64,000 bases of DNA. Origin: Marsupella aquatica (taxonomy: Eukaryota > Marchantiophyta). The notes under the pieces are model-generated. The model did not search any database. It had not been told where the DNA came from and saw nothing but the letters and a program-made list of their open reading frames with translations. Made by a program: the position numbers and the translations under genes. Shown here piece after piece: positions 52,387 to 63,780 of this stretch; the stretch's first letter is position 1, and each line of letters starts with the position of its first letter. The DNA lies in NCBI GenBank assembly GCA_973895155.1, contig OZ316896.1, positions 7,874,001 to 7,938,000 on the forward strand, in the 5' to 3' direction.

Positions 52387-54047
52387 TGTGATACCTGTAG
52401 TTTGCCATAGAGAACCAAAAATCACATTTTAAAGTCTCCAAACTCGGTATTCGTTCCCTTTAAGAACAAGATGGGGTTGGTTTGATGTAATAAACTAAAA
52501 ACAAAGCTTTAAGCTCTTGTGTCACACATAGTAATCAATCTTGACTACTTTAATCAGGTACTTTGAAGATCGCTCCACAGCGGTGAGTAGTTTTTGATGA
52601 TAACTCAACATCAGATAACCTTCAATTAAGCAAAAGATTGCAATTAACAAAACACAAGGAAAAATCTCTCAGAGTATGCTTAAGGGAGTCTGGAATAGAC
52701 CAAGGTTACTCCTTAGACATAAGTAATAATGGAATGACTTTAAAGGGAATCCAAATCCACACGGCTTTTCAGATCTAAACTGCATACTAGAGTATCCTTT
52801 TAAAATGCCGGCAACATGTCTTGACCTTTCTTCCTAAGTGATACTTAGTCAAGATCTAAAAGGATAAATACTTCAGCATTTAGATGGTACTAAGCAACAT
52901 GAAGGTGAAAACATCATTTCCAATGTAACTTAAACTCAATGAGTTAACTCTAAGAACTTGTGAGATTACAATGTGTCACCAAAGCGGAATCTGACATTAT
53001 AATTCACGAGATTCATAACTGAGGTTTTACTTCAAGTATTTGGGTTCCAAAATACAAGAAGGAGGTAAGTCTCTCCAAATGTTAAACCTGATCTCGAACT
53101 CATAGATTCATGATCAACTAGTTTAACACAAGGGAGAGGCAAAACTGCAAAACTTAACCATCTCTCTACACTAGGGAAAGAGGTATAAATAGTGATGAAC
53201 TACAGAATAAGAGGTCACAGGGTCGAAGAGACATGCCTCTTCATAACCCTCAAAAAGTCAAAACGACGATTCAATAAGTGGAAAGCCGGAAAAAATGGCT
53301 AAGTATGAACTCTTAAACTCTTAAAAACTTAAACTCTTAAAAACGTAAAAACTTAAACTCTTAAACTCTTAATTTCGGTATACTAAAAATTGAGTAGATT
53401 CAACTATTTTTAACTTTCTACTCCTGGTTCGGAAAACTCTGAAATTTTTCCAGTAGGGTTTCCTAGGTACAGACTACACACTAAAGAAGTATGACAGCTT
53501 CTAAAGCTCTAGAACACATTTCTAAAAATCAGATAAGATGCACTACTCTAAAAACTAACTAAGAACACTTAGAGACTTCTTCAAGCTTGCTGTCGGATGT
53601 CCTCTGGTTCTAGTAACTCCACAAGGGTAACAATTCAGTTTTGGGTAACCTCTATCAGCTTAGCTTGGCGTGGGGATCCTCTGGAGTATGGTAGGCACCT
53701 CAGTTGTCTCTCAGGATACATCAAAGGCATTCTCTTCATCAAATAACAGGAATCTATACGAAGAGCTTCTCTGTATATCCCTAGTACATCATAGTTGTTG
53801 CAGGTGGCAGCATATACTTGGGGATAGTGATGCAGAAACTCATCACTATTCATCATCCTGGAATAGAAGGGTCGAAGTCTCCATTTGACATCTCTGAAAT
53901 ACCGGTTGAAGCTGGGCAGAGTTTGAGAGGTAAGGTGGAAGAGAAGTCAGTAATGAGCGCCTATGTCTTGCATTCCTTCCCTTTCAAGGTGAGCTCTTCA
54001 TCCGTTGTGGAGTCCCGTTGAACTAGTTGTAAGATGTCACGATCACA
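52387..54047. repeat. Dispersed repeat, copy D2, inserted between SET and transposase exons
   Basis: In CACTA-2 the SET stop and the transposase exon are 150 bases apart; here they are 2022 apart, so about 1.8 kb is inserted. The insert is similar to D1 (9212-10640). Possible ends are TGTGATACC (52387) and GATCACA (54047), with only a 3-base matching flank (gag), so the boundaries are uncertain. It is non-coding. Confidence 0.5.
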
Positions 54048-54372
54048 GAGTCGCCAAATCTTAAGGTGTAACTCGTAAAGAAGTGAACTAGTAAACTCGT
54101 AAACTGAGTTTACTCGTAACTTAGGAACTTAGTAACTTTGAATGCTGTTTTAGTTACAGTTAGCAATAATTGCAGTCTAAACACCGTAAAAAATTTAAAA
54201 ATTTTCAGTTTCTTCATGCTTTTGGAATTACCCACTACTTACAATACCATTATATATATATGGCGTTTGCCCGCATTTTGTATTTATTATTCATTGCCCA
54301 CCATTTGTGCATTTTGAATATGTATTTTTTGTTGTGAGTCTAAAATAGATTGAACATGATTTTTTTTCATAG

Positions 54373-56935
54373 AATGTGCGCCCCTCTCAAAAGATGTTAC
54401 CACGGAGGTTGAGGGCAACATATGAGCAAATGGGTATCCATCAGAAGGGCAAGGGTCACCGCCTGGTTCATCATCAAGTGAAGATGATACCCATAGCGTT
54501 GAGGATGTGCCACAACAAAGGGATGATGAGGCCATGGAGCCCCAAGACAGAGCCATGGATGAGTTCATGGTAGATTGGTTTGGAGCTGACCCGACACATG
54601 AAGTGGAAGACCTTGTACATGAAGAACATGCCACATCCAATGACCCACGGCCATGACATACACCAGAGGGACAACGCCAATGGGAGGAAGCAGAGAACCA
54701 TGCCCAAACACCTATCTATGAGGGTGCACGACTGAGTAGACTTTCAACAATCTTGGGGTTGTTGAATCTTCAGGCCAAACATAAGGCCAACAATGCCTTA
54801 CTATTAGATATGTTTGCATTTTGCCATGACTTCATGTTACCCAGTGAGAACAATTTGCCAGGAACTCGGAAGGAGGCAAAGAGTGTGTTGTCATCCATTG
54901 GCACGGAATATCATATCATTCATGCATGTGTGAATGATTGCATGTTATTTCATGGGACTACTGAAAACCTAACAGAGTGTACAACATGTCATGAGCTTCG
55001 GTATGACCCTAACATGTTGACAAAGAAGGTGCCAAGGATATAAGGCTTGCTCCACTTGTGGCCCAAGCTTTGAGGACATGGCCAAATATTGTGCATGGCT
55101 TAGAAAAATTGTTTACATCGGGCATACAAAGTTTCTTCCAATGGGGCATGACATGAGGTCTGACCCACTTTTATTCTCCTCCTTTGACATGCCCCTTGGT
55201 GATGAGCGTGAAAAACCTGATGCAACCAGTTTTGCATATTGGAAGTCGCTAGCAGATAGGGTGGCAGACCCACTTGATCCTCTCACCTTTGATGGGACCG
55301 GCTTAACACGTTGGAGTATACTAGCCACTTTGCCTTATTGGTCTGAGATGAAGATCCGTCATTTGTTAGACCCCATGCACATAGAAGGAAATGTGGGGAA
55401 GGCATTGATTAAGGCTTTCTATGGGGATAAAGAGACTAATTTCAGGGAGGCATGTGAGGATTTGGAAATGCATCCAGATGTATGGATAATTGTTGATCCT
55501 ATTACAGGTATAGAGCATCGTCCTTCTGCTCCTTGGGTGCTCAGTGTTGGTCAAAGACGGGAGTTTTGGAATTGTATAGGAGAGATGCAATTTCCTACAG
55601 GATATGGAGCCAATCTTCAAAAGGCTTTTGGGATGGAGGACAATCACAAGTGGCCATGATATCTCGAGACACATGACTATCACCGGTTATTGCAACATAT
55701 ATTGCCAGTGGCAATCATAGGTCTTGGCAGTGAAGAAGTGCAAGATGCCATTTGGTCATTGGGTTGTTTGTTGAGATGGATATGCTCAAAGGAGATAGAT
55801 GTAGAGGAGATCCCTAGGATGGAGATATTGGCAGCTGAGGTGGTGTGCAAGTTGGAGAAGGCCCTCCCTCCCTCCTTCTTTGATTGTCAAATTTACTTAC
55901 TTGTGCATCTTGTGCGTGAGGTTGCTATTGCTGGTCCAGTGCATTGTCGATGGATGTATTGGTTGGAGCAATACATGGTTGTATTGAAGGCTTATGTACG
56001 TAATCGTGCACGGGTGGAGGGGAGCATAATTACAGGATATTTGGCAGTGGAGAGCATGTTTTATTGTAGTAACATCTTGGCCACAATTGATCCTACTTGC
56101 CCACGTACTTGGATGGAGGAGAGGGATGTGGAGAAGGACCGTTTAACTGGAGCAAAAAAGACACGCATGTTGACATCAACAGAGTGGTCACAGTTGACAA
56201 CATTCATGTTGAATAACAGCAATGTCATGGATGAATGGAGGGAGTTTTATGAGAATGCCAAAAGTATGAGTACAAGGGCAAGGATTTTTCCTAAATTGCA
56301 TGACTATATGAAGCTGAAGTTGGTTGAGTTGGATAACATGGTGGCACAAGGAGGAGATGTATTGATCAGACTTTCCGGGTATCACGGATGATGTGCGGAG
56401 CATTGTTCATGGCCCTTTGAGAGAAGTAACATCTCGGACGGCAATGTGGACACAAGGGAGGCATTTCAGGTCCCACTAGTATCTAACCTTGTTGCCATTA
56501 CAATTATTGTGTTCATTTATCTATATTGACCTTGGGGGTGTTAATCCCCATTTCTTTTGAGCTTCTTTTCATTGGGGTCTATACCTTTGATGCTTTGTTT
56601 CTCGCTTCCCTTTTGAACATTAAATTATGATTTTTGTCTTTTTCTTTCCCTCTTACTTTTGGTTTTGTTAATTTTAGGATTTCTTCCCTTGATGAGAAGA
56701 GAGGCTGTACCTTTGATTGTGGAGTTCAAGGCCAGTTCTCTCAAGACTCCTGAAGTAGTTGCCATGACAGGAATATTGTTCGAGATGTGGTGCCACACTA
56801 TGGAAAGATAGAGGAGATCTTGGTGGTATCATATGACACCCATTCAAAGTTTGAGGAGTATGTCTTGAAGTGCAAGTGGTTCAAAGTAAATCTTGCTGGT
56901 CAGAATTGAACTGTACTTCAAGATGAGAGTGGGTT
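54373..56935 (+). pseudogene. Tnp2-type transposase gene of CACTA-1, internally deleted and interrupted
   Basis: The exon begins at 54373 after an acceptor (ttttcatag). It has a frameshift near 54440 and matches the CACTA-2 transposase up to KVPR at 55036. There, about 680 bases are missing compared with CACTA-2, including the first two catalytic aspartates. The frame resumes at GYKACSTCGPSF (55037) and continues through the HIEGNVGKAL segment with the third acidic residue, the GPVHCRWMYWLE domain and a stop at 55659. It is cut at 56936 within DESGF by the CACTA-2 end. It cannot make active transposase. Confidence 0.85.
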
Positions 56936-56945
56936 CACTACTACA

Positions 56946-57470
56946 TATTGGCCCCTTTTGCGAAGCTTTTTTTTGACGCCGGGATGGTCTTGCGATGTCA
57001 TCGACTTCAGATATTTTGTGATCAAACACGCATCACAATAAACCATGCTCAAAGGTTCGCAACATAGTGTTGCGAAGCTAAATACCTCGCAATTTGTTTG
57101 AGATCGGATTGAATTTGCAACTCTTTCAGATACTATTAGTCTCACAAAGTATTTGTGGATCCGCGACCATCGCGACTGCATTTGGATCTCTTTTGTTTCA
57201 TAATTTAGCGATAATAATGTACTCAAATATATCTTGTGAACCTATTAGCTTCGCACAATATTGTGAAGTATAAATAGTTGCAAGTTAGCGAAGCCAGTTG
57301 ATTCGCAAAGTTGAGAACCCATTGGCATCACAATTACCGATGGTGTGTTATTCACAAAGTGTTCAGAAGTTGCTTCTTGACAAGCTTGAAAATGTTTTGC
57401 AAAGAGAGTTGTTTGAAAAGTTTGTAGAATGGAAATGTTTGAGAGAGTTTCTTTACAAGATGGAGAATGC
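56946..57470. repeat. Subterminal repeats of CACTA-2
   Basis: Clustered TTTTGCGAAGC, TTCGCAA, TTGCGA and TCACAA words fill the first 500 bases of the element, in both orientations. This is the expected binding array of the element's TNPA-like protein. Confidence 0.65.
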
Positions 57471-57690
57471 ATGTGTTTAGGTTACAGCTAGGGTTTTCAA
57501 AAAGGTGGCATGCATGAGGATAGCTTTGGAAACGGCTAGGGTTGCATATATAACAATGAGATGAAATTTCAAAGTCCAATTAAGTGTTTGTAAAACAAAA
57601 GAAGAAAATTAATATGTTAATATAAATAAAACCATGATAGTTAGTTTAGGGTCAAATTCTGGGCCCACAACAAGTTTTACTACTAGTGCA

Positions 57691-60600
57691 TCAAACCTGG
57701 TCCTCATCCTCTCCTCCATTTGACACAATAATAACGTTAGGTTTTTCCGAGATAATGGAACGGGACCGTGGCACATACGGTATAACAACTGACCACTCTG
57801 GGTCTGGTGGGTACGGAATATAGAAACACTGCTCAAGGTGACTTGGGAATGTAAATGGTTCAGATGTTTGCCAATGAGATGGTTGAAAGCTAGTTGCTGA
57901 TGTCTTCAGTCGAGTAAACCCACACTCATCAAGAAGTACCGTGCGATTATCCAACCAGGTGAATTTTGAACCACTTACACTTGAAGACATACTCTTCAAA
58001 TTTGGAATCGGCATCATAGGATATGATCAAGATCTCCTCAATCTTCCCATAGTGAGGCACCACAACTCTGATCACATTAGTGTCATGACGGCTACTTTGT
58101 GAATCTTGCATGAACTGCCCTTGAACTCCACAATCAAAAGTTCTTCCCCTCTTCTCATCAAGGTCAGAAATCCTGAAATGCCTCCCTTGTGTCCACATTG
58201 TTTTTCTGGTCTGAACAAGTCTTAAAGGACCATGAACAATTGTTTGAACCTCAGGAGTCATATCTGGAAAATGTGATACATTCTCACCTTGGGCCACCAT
58301 AGCATCCAACTGAAGTACTTTCTCCTTCATATACTCAAGGAACTTTGGAAAGATCCTTGGGCGACGACTCTCCCTCTTTGCATCCTCATAAAACTCTCTC
58401 CAATCTTCCATCACATTGCTGTTACTCAACATGAAAGTACTAACCTGTGTCAACTCCACTGTGGTTAGTAAGCGTGTTTTTTTTGCACCTGTTAAACGGT
58501 CCTCCTCCACTTCCCTCTCTTCCATCCAAGTGTGTGGACAACTAGGATCAATGGTAGCTAAGATGTTACTACAATAAACATACTCTCAGCTGCCAAGTAT
58601 CCAGTTGCCATGCTCCCCTCCACTCGTGCACGGTTCAGTACATAAGCCTTTAACACGGCCATATACCTTTCCAGCCAATACATCCACCTACAATGCACCG
58701 GACCGGCAATGGCAACCTCCCTCACAAGATGAACGAGAAGATGCACCTGTCAATCAAAGAAGGAAGGAGGGAGGGCCTTCTCCAACTTGCATACCACCTC
58801 TGCTGCCAATACCTCCATCCGTGGTATCTCTTCTTCATATATTTCCTTTGAGCATATCCATCTCAACAAAGTGCCCAGTGACCAAAGGGCGTCTTGCACT
58901 TCTTCACTCCCCAAACCTATGATTGCCACAGGAAGTATATGTTGTAGTAAACGATGATAGTCATGTGTCTTGAGATACATTGGCCATTTATGACTGTCCT
59001 CCATCCCAAAAGCCTTACGTAGATTGGCACCATAGCCTGTAGGAAACCGCATCTGCCCTATGCGTTGTTGAAACTCTCTTCTTTCACCAACACTCAAAAC
59101 CCATGGAGCTGAAGGACGATGTTCCATCCCTGTGGATTCATCAACTGTTATCCATACATCTGGATGTCGTTCTAGATCCTGGCATGCCTCCCTAAAATTA
59201 ATGTTCTTTTCCCCATAAAAGTGCTTGATCAAAGCCTTCCCAACATTTCCCTCTATATGCATGGGGTCTAACAAGTGATGAATCTTCAACTCAGGCCAAT
59301 AGGGCAAAGTGGCCAGTATACTCCACCTTGTCAATCCACTACCATCAAATCCCATGGCATCTTCAGGGTCTGCCACCCTATCAGCTATGGATTTCCAATA
59401 CGAAAATGTTGTGCGGTCAGGTATCTCACGCTCATCACCATTGATCATGTCAAAGTCTAAAAACAAAAGGGGGTCAGACCTCATGTGATGCCCAAGTGAA
59501 AGAAACTTGGTATGACCAAGGTAGATTATCTTGTGCAGCCATTTTGAGTACTTGGCCATATCGTGAAGGCTTGGACCACAAGTGGAGCATGCCTTGTACC
59601 CTTGAGTTTGGAACCCAGAAACAAACCCAAACCCTGCTCACAAAATAACATTCTCAATTAGAGTCAAAGGAATTGAAAAGTTCATGTACATAGAATTAAA
59701 GAGGGACTTCCTTCCAAACAAACTTGATCTCCAATACATGAAAAAAATACAAATCCATACCACTCACCTGGATAGTCATGCATGGTCCACATAATGATTC
59801 CCTTCAATTGGAAGACACGTGGTAACCCTCCTGTAGTTGTCCGACCATCATATGCCCATACACCCCCCCATAATTTATGGAGTTCCCCAACCAAGAGCGC
59901 CAAGTAGGTGTCCATGTTTTTTACCTTAGATGGACCTGGGATAATCAATGATAGCAATAAGAATCCCTTTTTCATGGACAACCATGGGGGAAGGTTGTAA
60001 TTCATAACAACCACCGGCCAAACCAAAGTAGGGCACCCTTTCCCTCCAAGGGAGTGTGGGCTCACCCCATCTGATGCCAACCCCAACCTCACATGACGAG
60101 GGTCACGTGCAAACTCTGGCCATTGTGACTCCACATGCTTGTGAGCAGGGGAATCAATTGACAACCGCATGACACCGGCCTCTGATCGATGTGTCTTATG
60201 CCATACCATCAATTCTGCCAAGTCAGAACATCGGTACATGTGCAACAATCGAGGAATAATAGGAAACCAACGAACAGCTTTTCTAGGCACCTTTGAGGTC
60301 AACATGTTGGTTTCATATCGAGGCTCTTGACAAATTGGACACTCAGTTGCGCTGGCATTGGTCTCATGATAGAGAATGCAGTCATTCACACAAGCATGAA
60401 TGATATGGTATTCCATGCCAATGGATGATAGAACCCTCTTTGCCTCCTTCCAAGTTCCTGGCAACACATTTTCACTGGGTAACAAGAGATCATGGCAAAT
60501 TGCAAACAAATCCGATAGTAGCGCATTGCTTGCCTTGTGTTTTGCCTGAAGATTCATCAATGCCAAGATGGCAGATAGTCTATTCAAACGAGCACCCCCA

Positions 60601-60956
60601 TAAATAGGTGTTCTAGCATATGCCTCAGCTTCTTCCCATTGTTTTTGTCCTTCAGGTGTACGTTGAGGCCTTGGATCATGTGCAACATTTGGTGGAGGAT
60701 CTCCTTCATTGGGTGGGACACCTCCTTCACCACCAATGTCTACACCAAACCAATCTGTCATGAAGTCATCCATGGCTGACTCTTGGTCTTGCATGACCTC
60801 ATAATCTGTCCGAGGTGCCCCTTCATCTGGACTGTCATTATCATTGTCACTTGATGAGGAATCTGCTGATGATGTTTCCCCGTCTTGTGGCAAGCCCATT
60901 TCTTGATATGTAGCTCTCAACCTCCTTGGCAACATATCTTGACTAGGCCGCACATT
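57691..60956 (-). pseudogene. Tnp2-type transposase gene of CACTA-2 (nearly complete)
   Basis: Exon 1 runs 60956-59768 and exon 2 from 59633; the 134-base intron has CCAG|GTGAGT and GAGCAG|GG borders and restores DYPGFGFVSGFQTQG. The transposase domain is present with all three acidic residues: D in RLGLASDGVSPHS, D in MWTMHDYPG and E in DPMHIEGNVGK. The C-terminal DUF4218-like part has LLVHLVREVAIAGPVHCRWM, and a tail ends at 57691. Compared with CACTA-1 there is an in-frame TGA after SFFD (near 58750), a one-base loss near 58570 and a frameshift near 57960, so it is recently inactivated or carries sequence errors. It acts on CACTA ends by cut and paste. The exon starts in phase 0 after an acceptor, so an upstream exon supplies the start. 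Confidence 0.88.
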
Positions 60957-61106
60957 CTATAGACAATACAATAAAGCATTCACAATGAAATTAACTCCAA
61001 ATATAGTAGTGCTCGAAACATATTATTAACAATATAAAAAGAACATGTCATTACAAAACATACGTTCACATACGATGAACATATAATACATGTCCCTAAA
61101 GTAATC

Positions 61107-62267
61107 CTAATCCCATTCATAATGTGTAAACAACTCCTCTCCAACCAGAATGGTCCTATTAGCTACAACTAGACAATGGTCATGATGATATCTCTGCCCA
61201 TAAGGGGCTGGAGGGGGACCATCAACAAAAACCCATTCACAGTTTTTCCTATGCTTAGGCCGGGTCCCCACAGTACTGTTGATGAAACCGGAAATATTCC
61301 CACTACGGATGGGATCACCATCAATTATACGCTGGTCACAATACTTTCTGGTGCAACCATCAAAAGTATCCATGTCCAATGCATAGGTCTTCCACTCAGG
61401 GTGTTGAACAAGGATCATGTTCCAATGTCTCCTCTTGTAAATGGGTCCACCATACGGGAACAACGTTGGTCCATCCAAAGAGCGCCCTTTTCCACCCATA
61501 TCATCCACAATAATGTCCTGACAAGAGAAAATCCCATACTCATGCCTCTCCCCTAGGGTCGAACTCTTGACAACCCAACGTCTTCCCCAAACTTCTATCT
61601 CCTCACCATAGGTTATATCACATGGCAAACCAAGGCACTCCGGATTCCAATCCTTTATGATAGGAACACACTTCCCTATGAAGGTACAAGGGCCCCATCT
61701 ACCATCAACCCTACAAGTGTACTGATCCACTTCCCCTCTAGGCTGTCTTTTTGAATTTTTTTCCCTCTTGTAACAATACCGTCACCCTGAATTGTCCCAA
61801 CACTACCTTGCCCTGCTGCCACTAAACGAAAAGCTTGTGAAAGTGCCGAGCCTATAGCATCTAGAACTCCTTGTGAGGGAACATAGGGTGTTGGTGTAGT
61901 GGGTGTAGGCCTACTGGATACCTATAGGAAGAAATGGAACCAAGTGAGTGTGATGAACCTCCCAAATTTTATTTTATGCTACCTAGCAAGATTTACAAAA
62001 TAAAATGGAAATCACAGTAAGTTTACAACTCACCATACGGGATGAAGAAGCTCCCGGTGTAAGACCTCGATGTTGGCCATATCGAGCAATGTGCTCCACA
62101 CATACATATGACTTTTGGACAACCATCCCCACACATTTTTTACAACCACAAAGTTGGCGTGGTGGACCACTAGGTCGACGTACGGTTGGTTCAGGCTGAG
62201 GAGGAGGACGACTTTCTTCATCGGAAGAGGAATCTGATGTGGTGGAAGTTGTAGAGGATGAAGACAT
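61107..62267 (-). CDS. Zinc-finger/SET-domain gene of CACTA-2 (one-base frameshift)
   Basis: Exon 1 (62267-62034) encodes a serine-rich acidic start and an intact cysteine block RQLCGCKKCVGMVV followed by YVCVEH, a likely zinc finger of the type that opens transposase proteins. A 112-base intron (61922-62033) with GT..AG ends in phase 0 leads to exon 2 (61921-61107). That exon holds the SET motifs WVVKSSTLGERHEYGIFS, LFPYGGPIYKRRHWN, GDPIRSGNISGFINSTVG and ANRTILVGEELFTHYEWD. The expected reading frame loses one A in a seven-A run near 61755, which may be a sequencing error. The protein would be about 350 residues. About 150 bases separate its stop from the transposase exon on the same strand. 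Strong similarity to the CACTA-1 copy shows the gene belongs to the transposon. Confidence 0.78.
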
Positions 62268-62699
62268 CTGACAAGTATAGCAATTGGAAGGCGATTAGTA
62301 AAAACTTCACCAAAACCATCATTGATAATCCCTACCTAAACATATTAAAAAGAATTGACAGAAAAATACCTTTATGAGACCCGGGCTTAGCAATGCCTTG
62401 ACGGATCTTGTGGCTCAAATTTCATGAACCAAATCTGGAAGAAGGAGGGGAAAATCTGCCAATATACAATGAATTAAGCCATGCCTTATGGTGAACCAGA
62501 AAAAAAGGATGATAGATTGTAACCCTCCATGTTTACAGCAATGACTAGAAATGCATGAGAAAACGTTATACCTTTCAGATGCCCGGGCTCTCGCAAGGCA
62601 TGATCATGCATTAGCCAAAACTTTAAAAAACATGGGGAAGTGCCCTACAACGCCACAGAGTTTTCCACTCCATGTTAATGAGATAGAGAAAGAAATATA

Positions 62700-63130
62700 A
62701 GTAACCCAAACCCTACCCTAAACCCAAACCATGAAATGAAACCTTCATTAAAACCTAACCCAAATCCCTCAATCACCCTAAACCCTTACCCTCACCCTAA
62801 CCAATACCCAAATCCCTCATTAAAAATTCAAACCTTTACCCTAAACCCAAACCCCTACCCTAAACCCAAACCATGAAATGAAACCCTTCATTAAAACCTA
62901 ACCCAAATCCCTCAATCACCCTAAACCCTTACCCTTATCCTAACCAATACCCAAATCCCTCATTAAAAATTCAAACCTTTACCCTAAACCCAAACCATGA
63001 AATGAAACCCTTCATTAAAACCTAACCCAAATCCCTCAAGCACCCTAAACCCTTACCCTTATCCTAACCAATACCCAAATCCCTCATTAAAAATTCAAAC
63101 CTTTACCCTAAACCCAACCCAAATCCCCCA
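62700..63130 (-). repeat. CCCTAAA-containing tandem repeat in CACTA-2
   Basis: Three units with the marker ccatgaaatgaaaccc at 62729, 62871 and 62995 repeat at 142 and 124 bases. On the minus strand they read GGGTTTAGGG, the same flavour as the 120-base satellite at the same place in CACTA-1. Confidence 0.85.
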
Positions 63131-63780
63131 ATTACATATAAAACCCTTACCCTATCTACACCTTACTTTACCTATATAGGCCAACCCCCACCCCTATAGT
63201 TATTCTAAACTTCCCCCTAACCCCTACATTGAGGCCCTTTTTAAAAACTTAAGCAAAAATTGTACCCCCTCAATTAGAACCAAATCCAACCCTATATCAT
63301 GTTACACCCCAACCCAAACACTTACATTAGAAACCCAACCCCTTTAAAAAAACCACAATTAAACCCCCCAACTAAAAACCAAACCCAATCCCTTTAAAAA
63401 ATAACCACAATTCAACCCCTCAACTAAAACCAAACCCAACCCCTGTAATTACTCACAACCTAATGCAAACCTCTACCTTGAACCCTAAGCCAAACCCATT
63501 AATTTAAACCCTAAGCCAAACCCATTAATTTAAACCCAACCCTTTTATTCCAACCTAACCCAAGTTTTAACCCCCTTAATTAAACCAAATACTCCTACAT
63601 TAAAACCAAATATAAACCTAACCTTTAATTAAACCCAAACCTTTGTTAACTTATATTCTAGTTATCCTTACAACCCAAACATCCATTGACACCCCTTCCA
63701 TGTTAACTTATGGGCACTTAACATACCTTAAATGTCGTTTGACAAACCTTAATAGACGTTTGACACCCCAAAGTGTTTTC
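63131..63780 (-). repeat. Irregular ACCCAAACC-rich tract
   Basis: The tandem repeat decays into irregular AACCCAA, CCCTTAATT and AAACCCATTAATTT words. No frame is present. It corresponds to the degenerate GGTTTGGGG region of CACTA-1 (40550-40970). Confidence 0.6.

Larger units (their letters stand above)
37072..56935. mobile_element. CACTA-1: CACTA (En/Spm-type) transposon, left part, with nested insertions
   Basis: The element begins CACTACAACACAAATGGGG directly within copia integrase and shows TTGCGA-rich subterminal repeats. It then carries a minus-strand TNPA-like gene, a satellite, a plus-strand zinc-finger/SET gene and a plus-strand Tnp2 transposase gene. At 56936 the transposase is interrupted by CACTA-2, so its own right end must lie beyond 64000. 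MITE copy 2, elements B and C, MITE copy 3 (inside C) and repeat D2 inserted later. Without these the visible part is roughly 9 kb. The 3-base target duplication cannot be checked because the right end is outside the window. Confidence 0.75.

Noticed and set aside
51196-58755. Reassignment of TGA to cysteine in this genome
   Set aside because: Ordinary TGA stops end other genes here (for example the composite-gene frames), and only decayed transposon copies show TGA at cysteine sites.
62700-63780. True chromosome end (telomere)
   Set aside because: CCCTAAA words occur irregularly within 124-142-base units and at a fixed place inside the CACTA element, not as a pure heptamer array.
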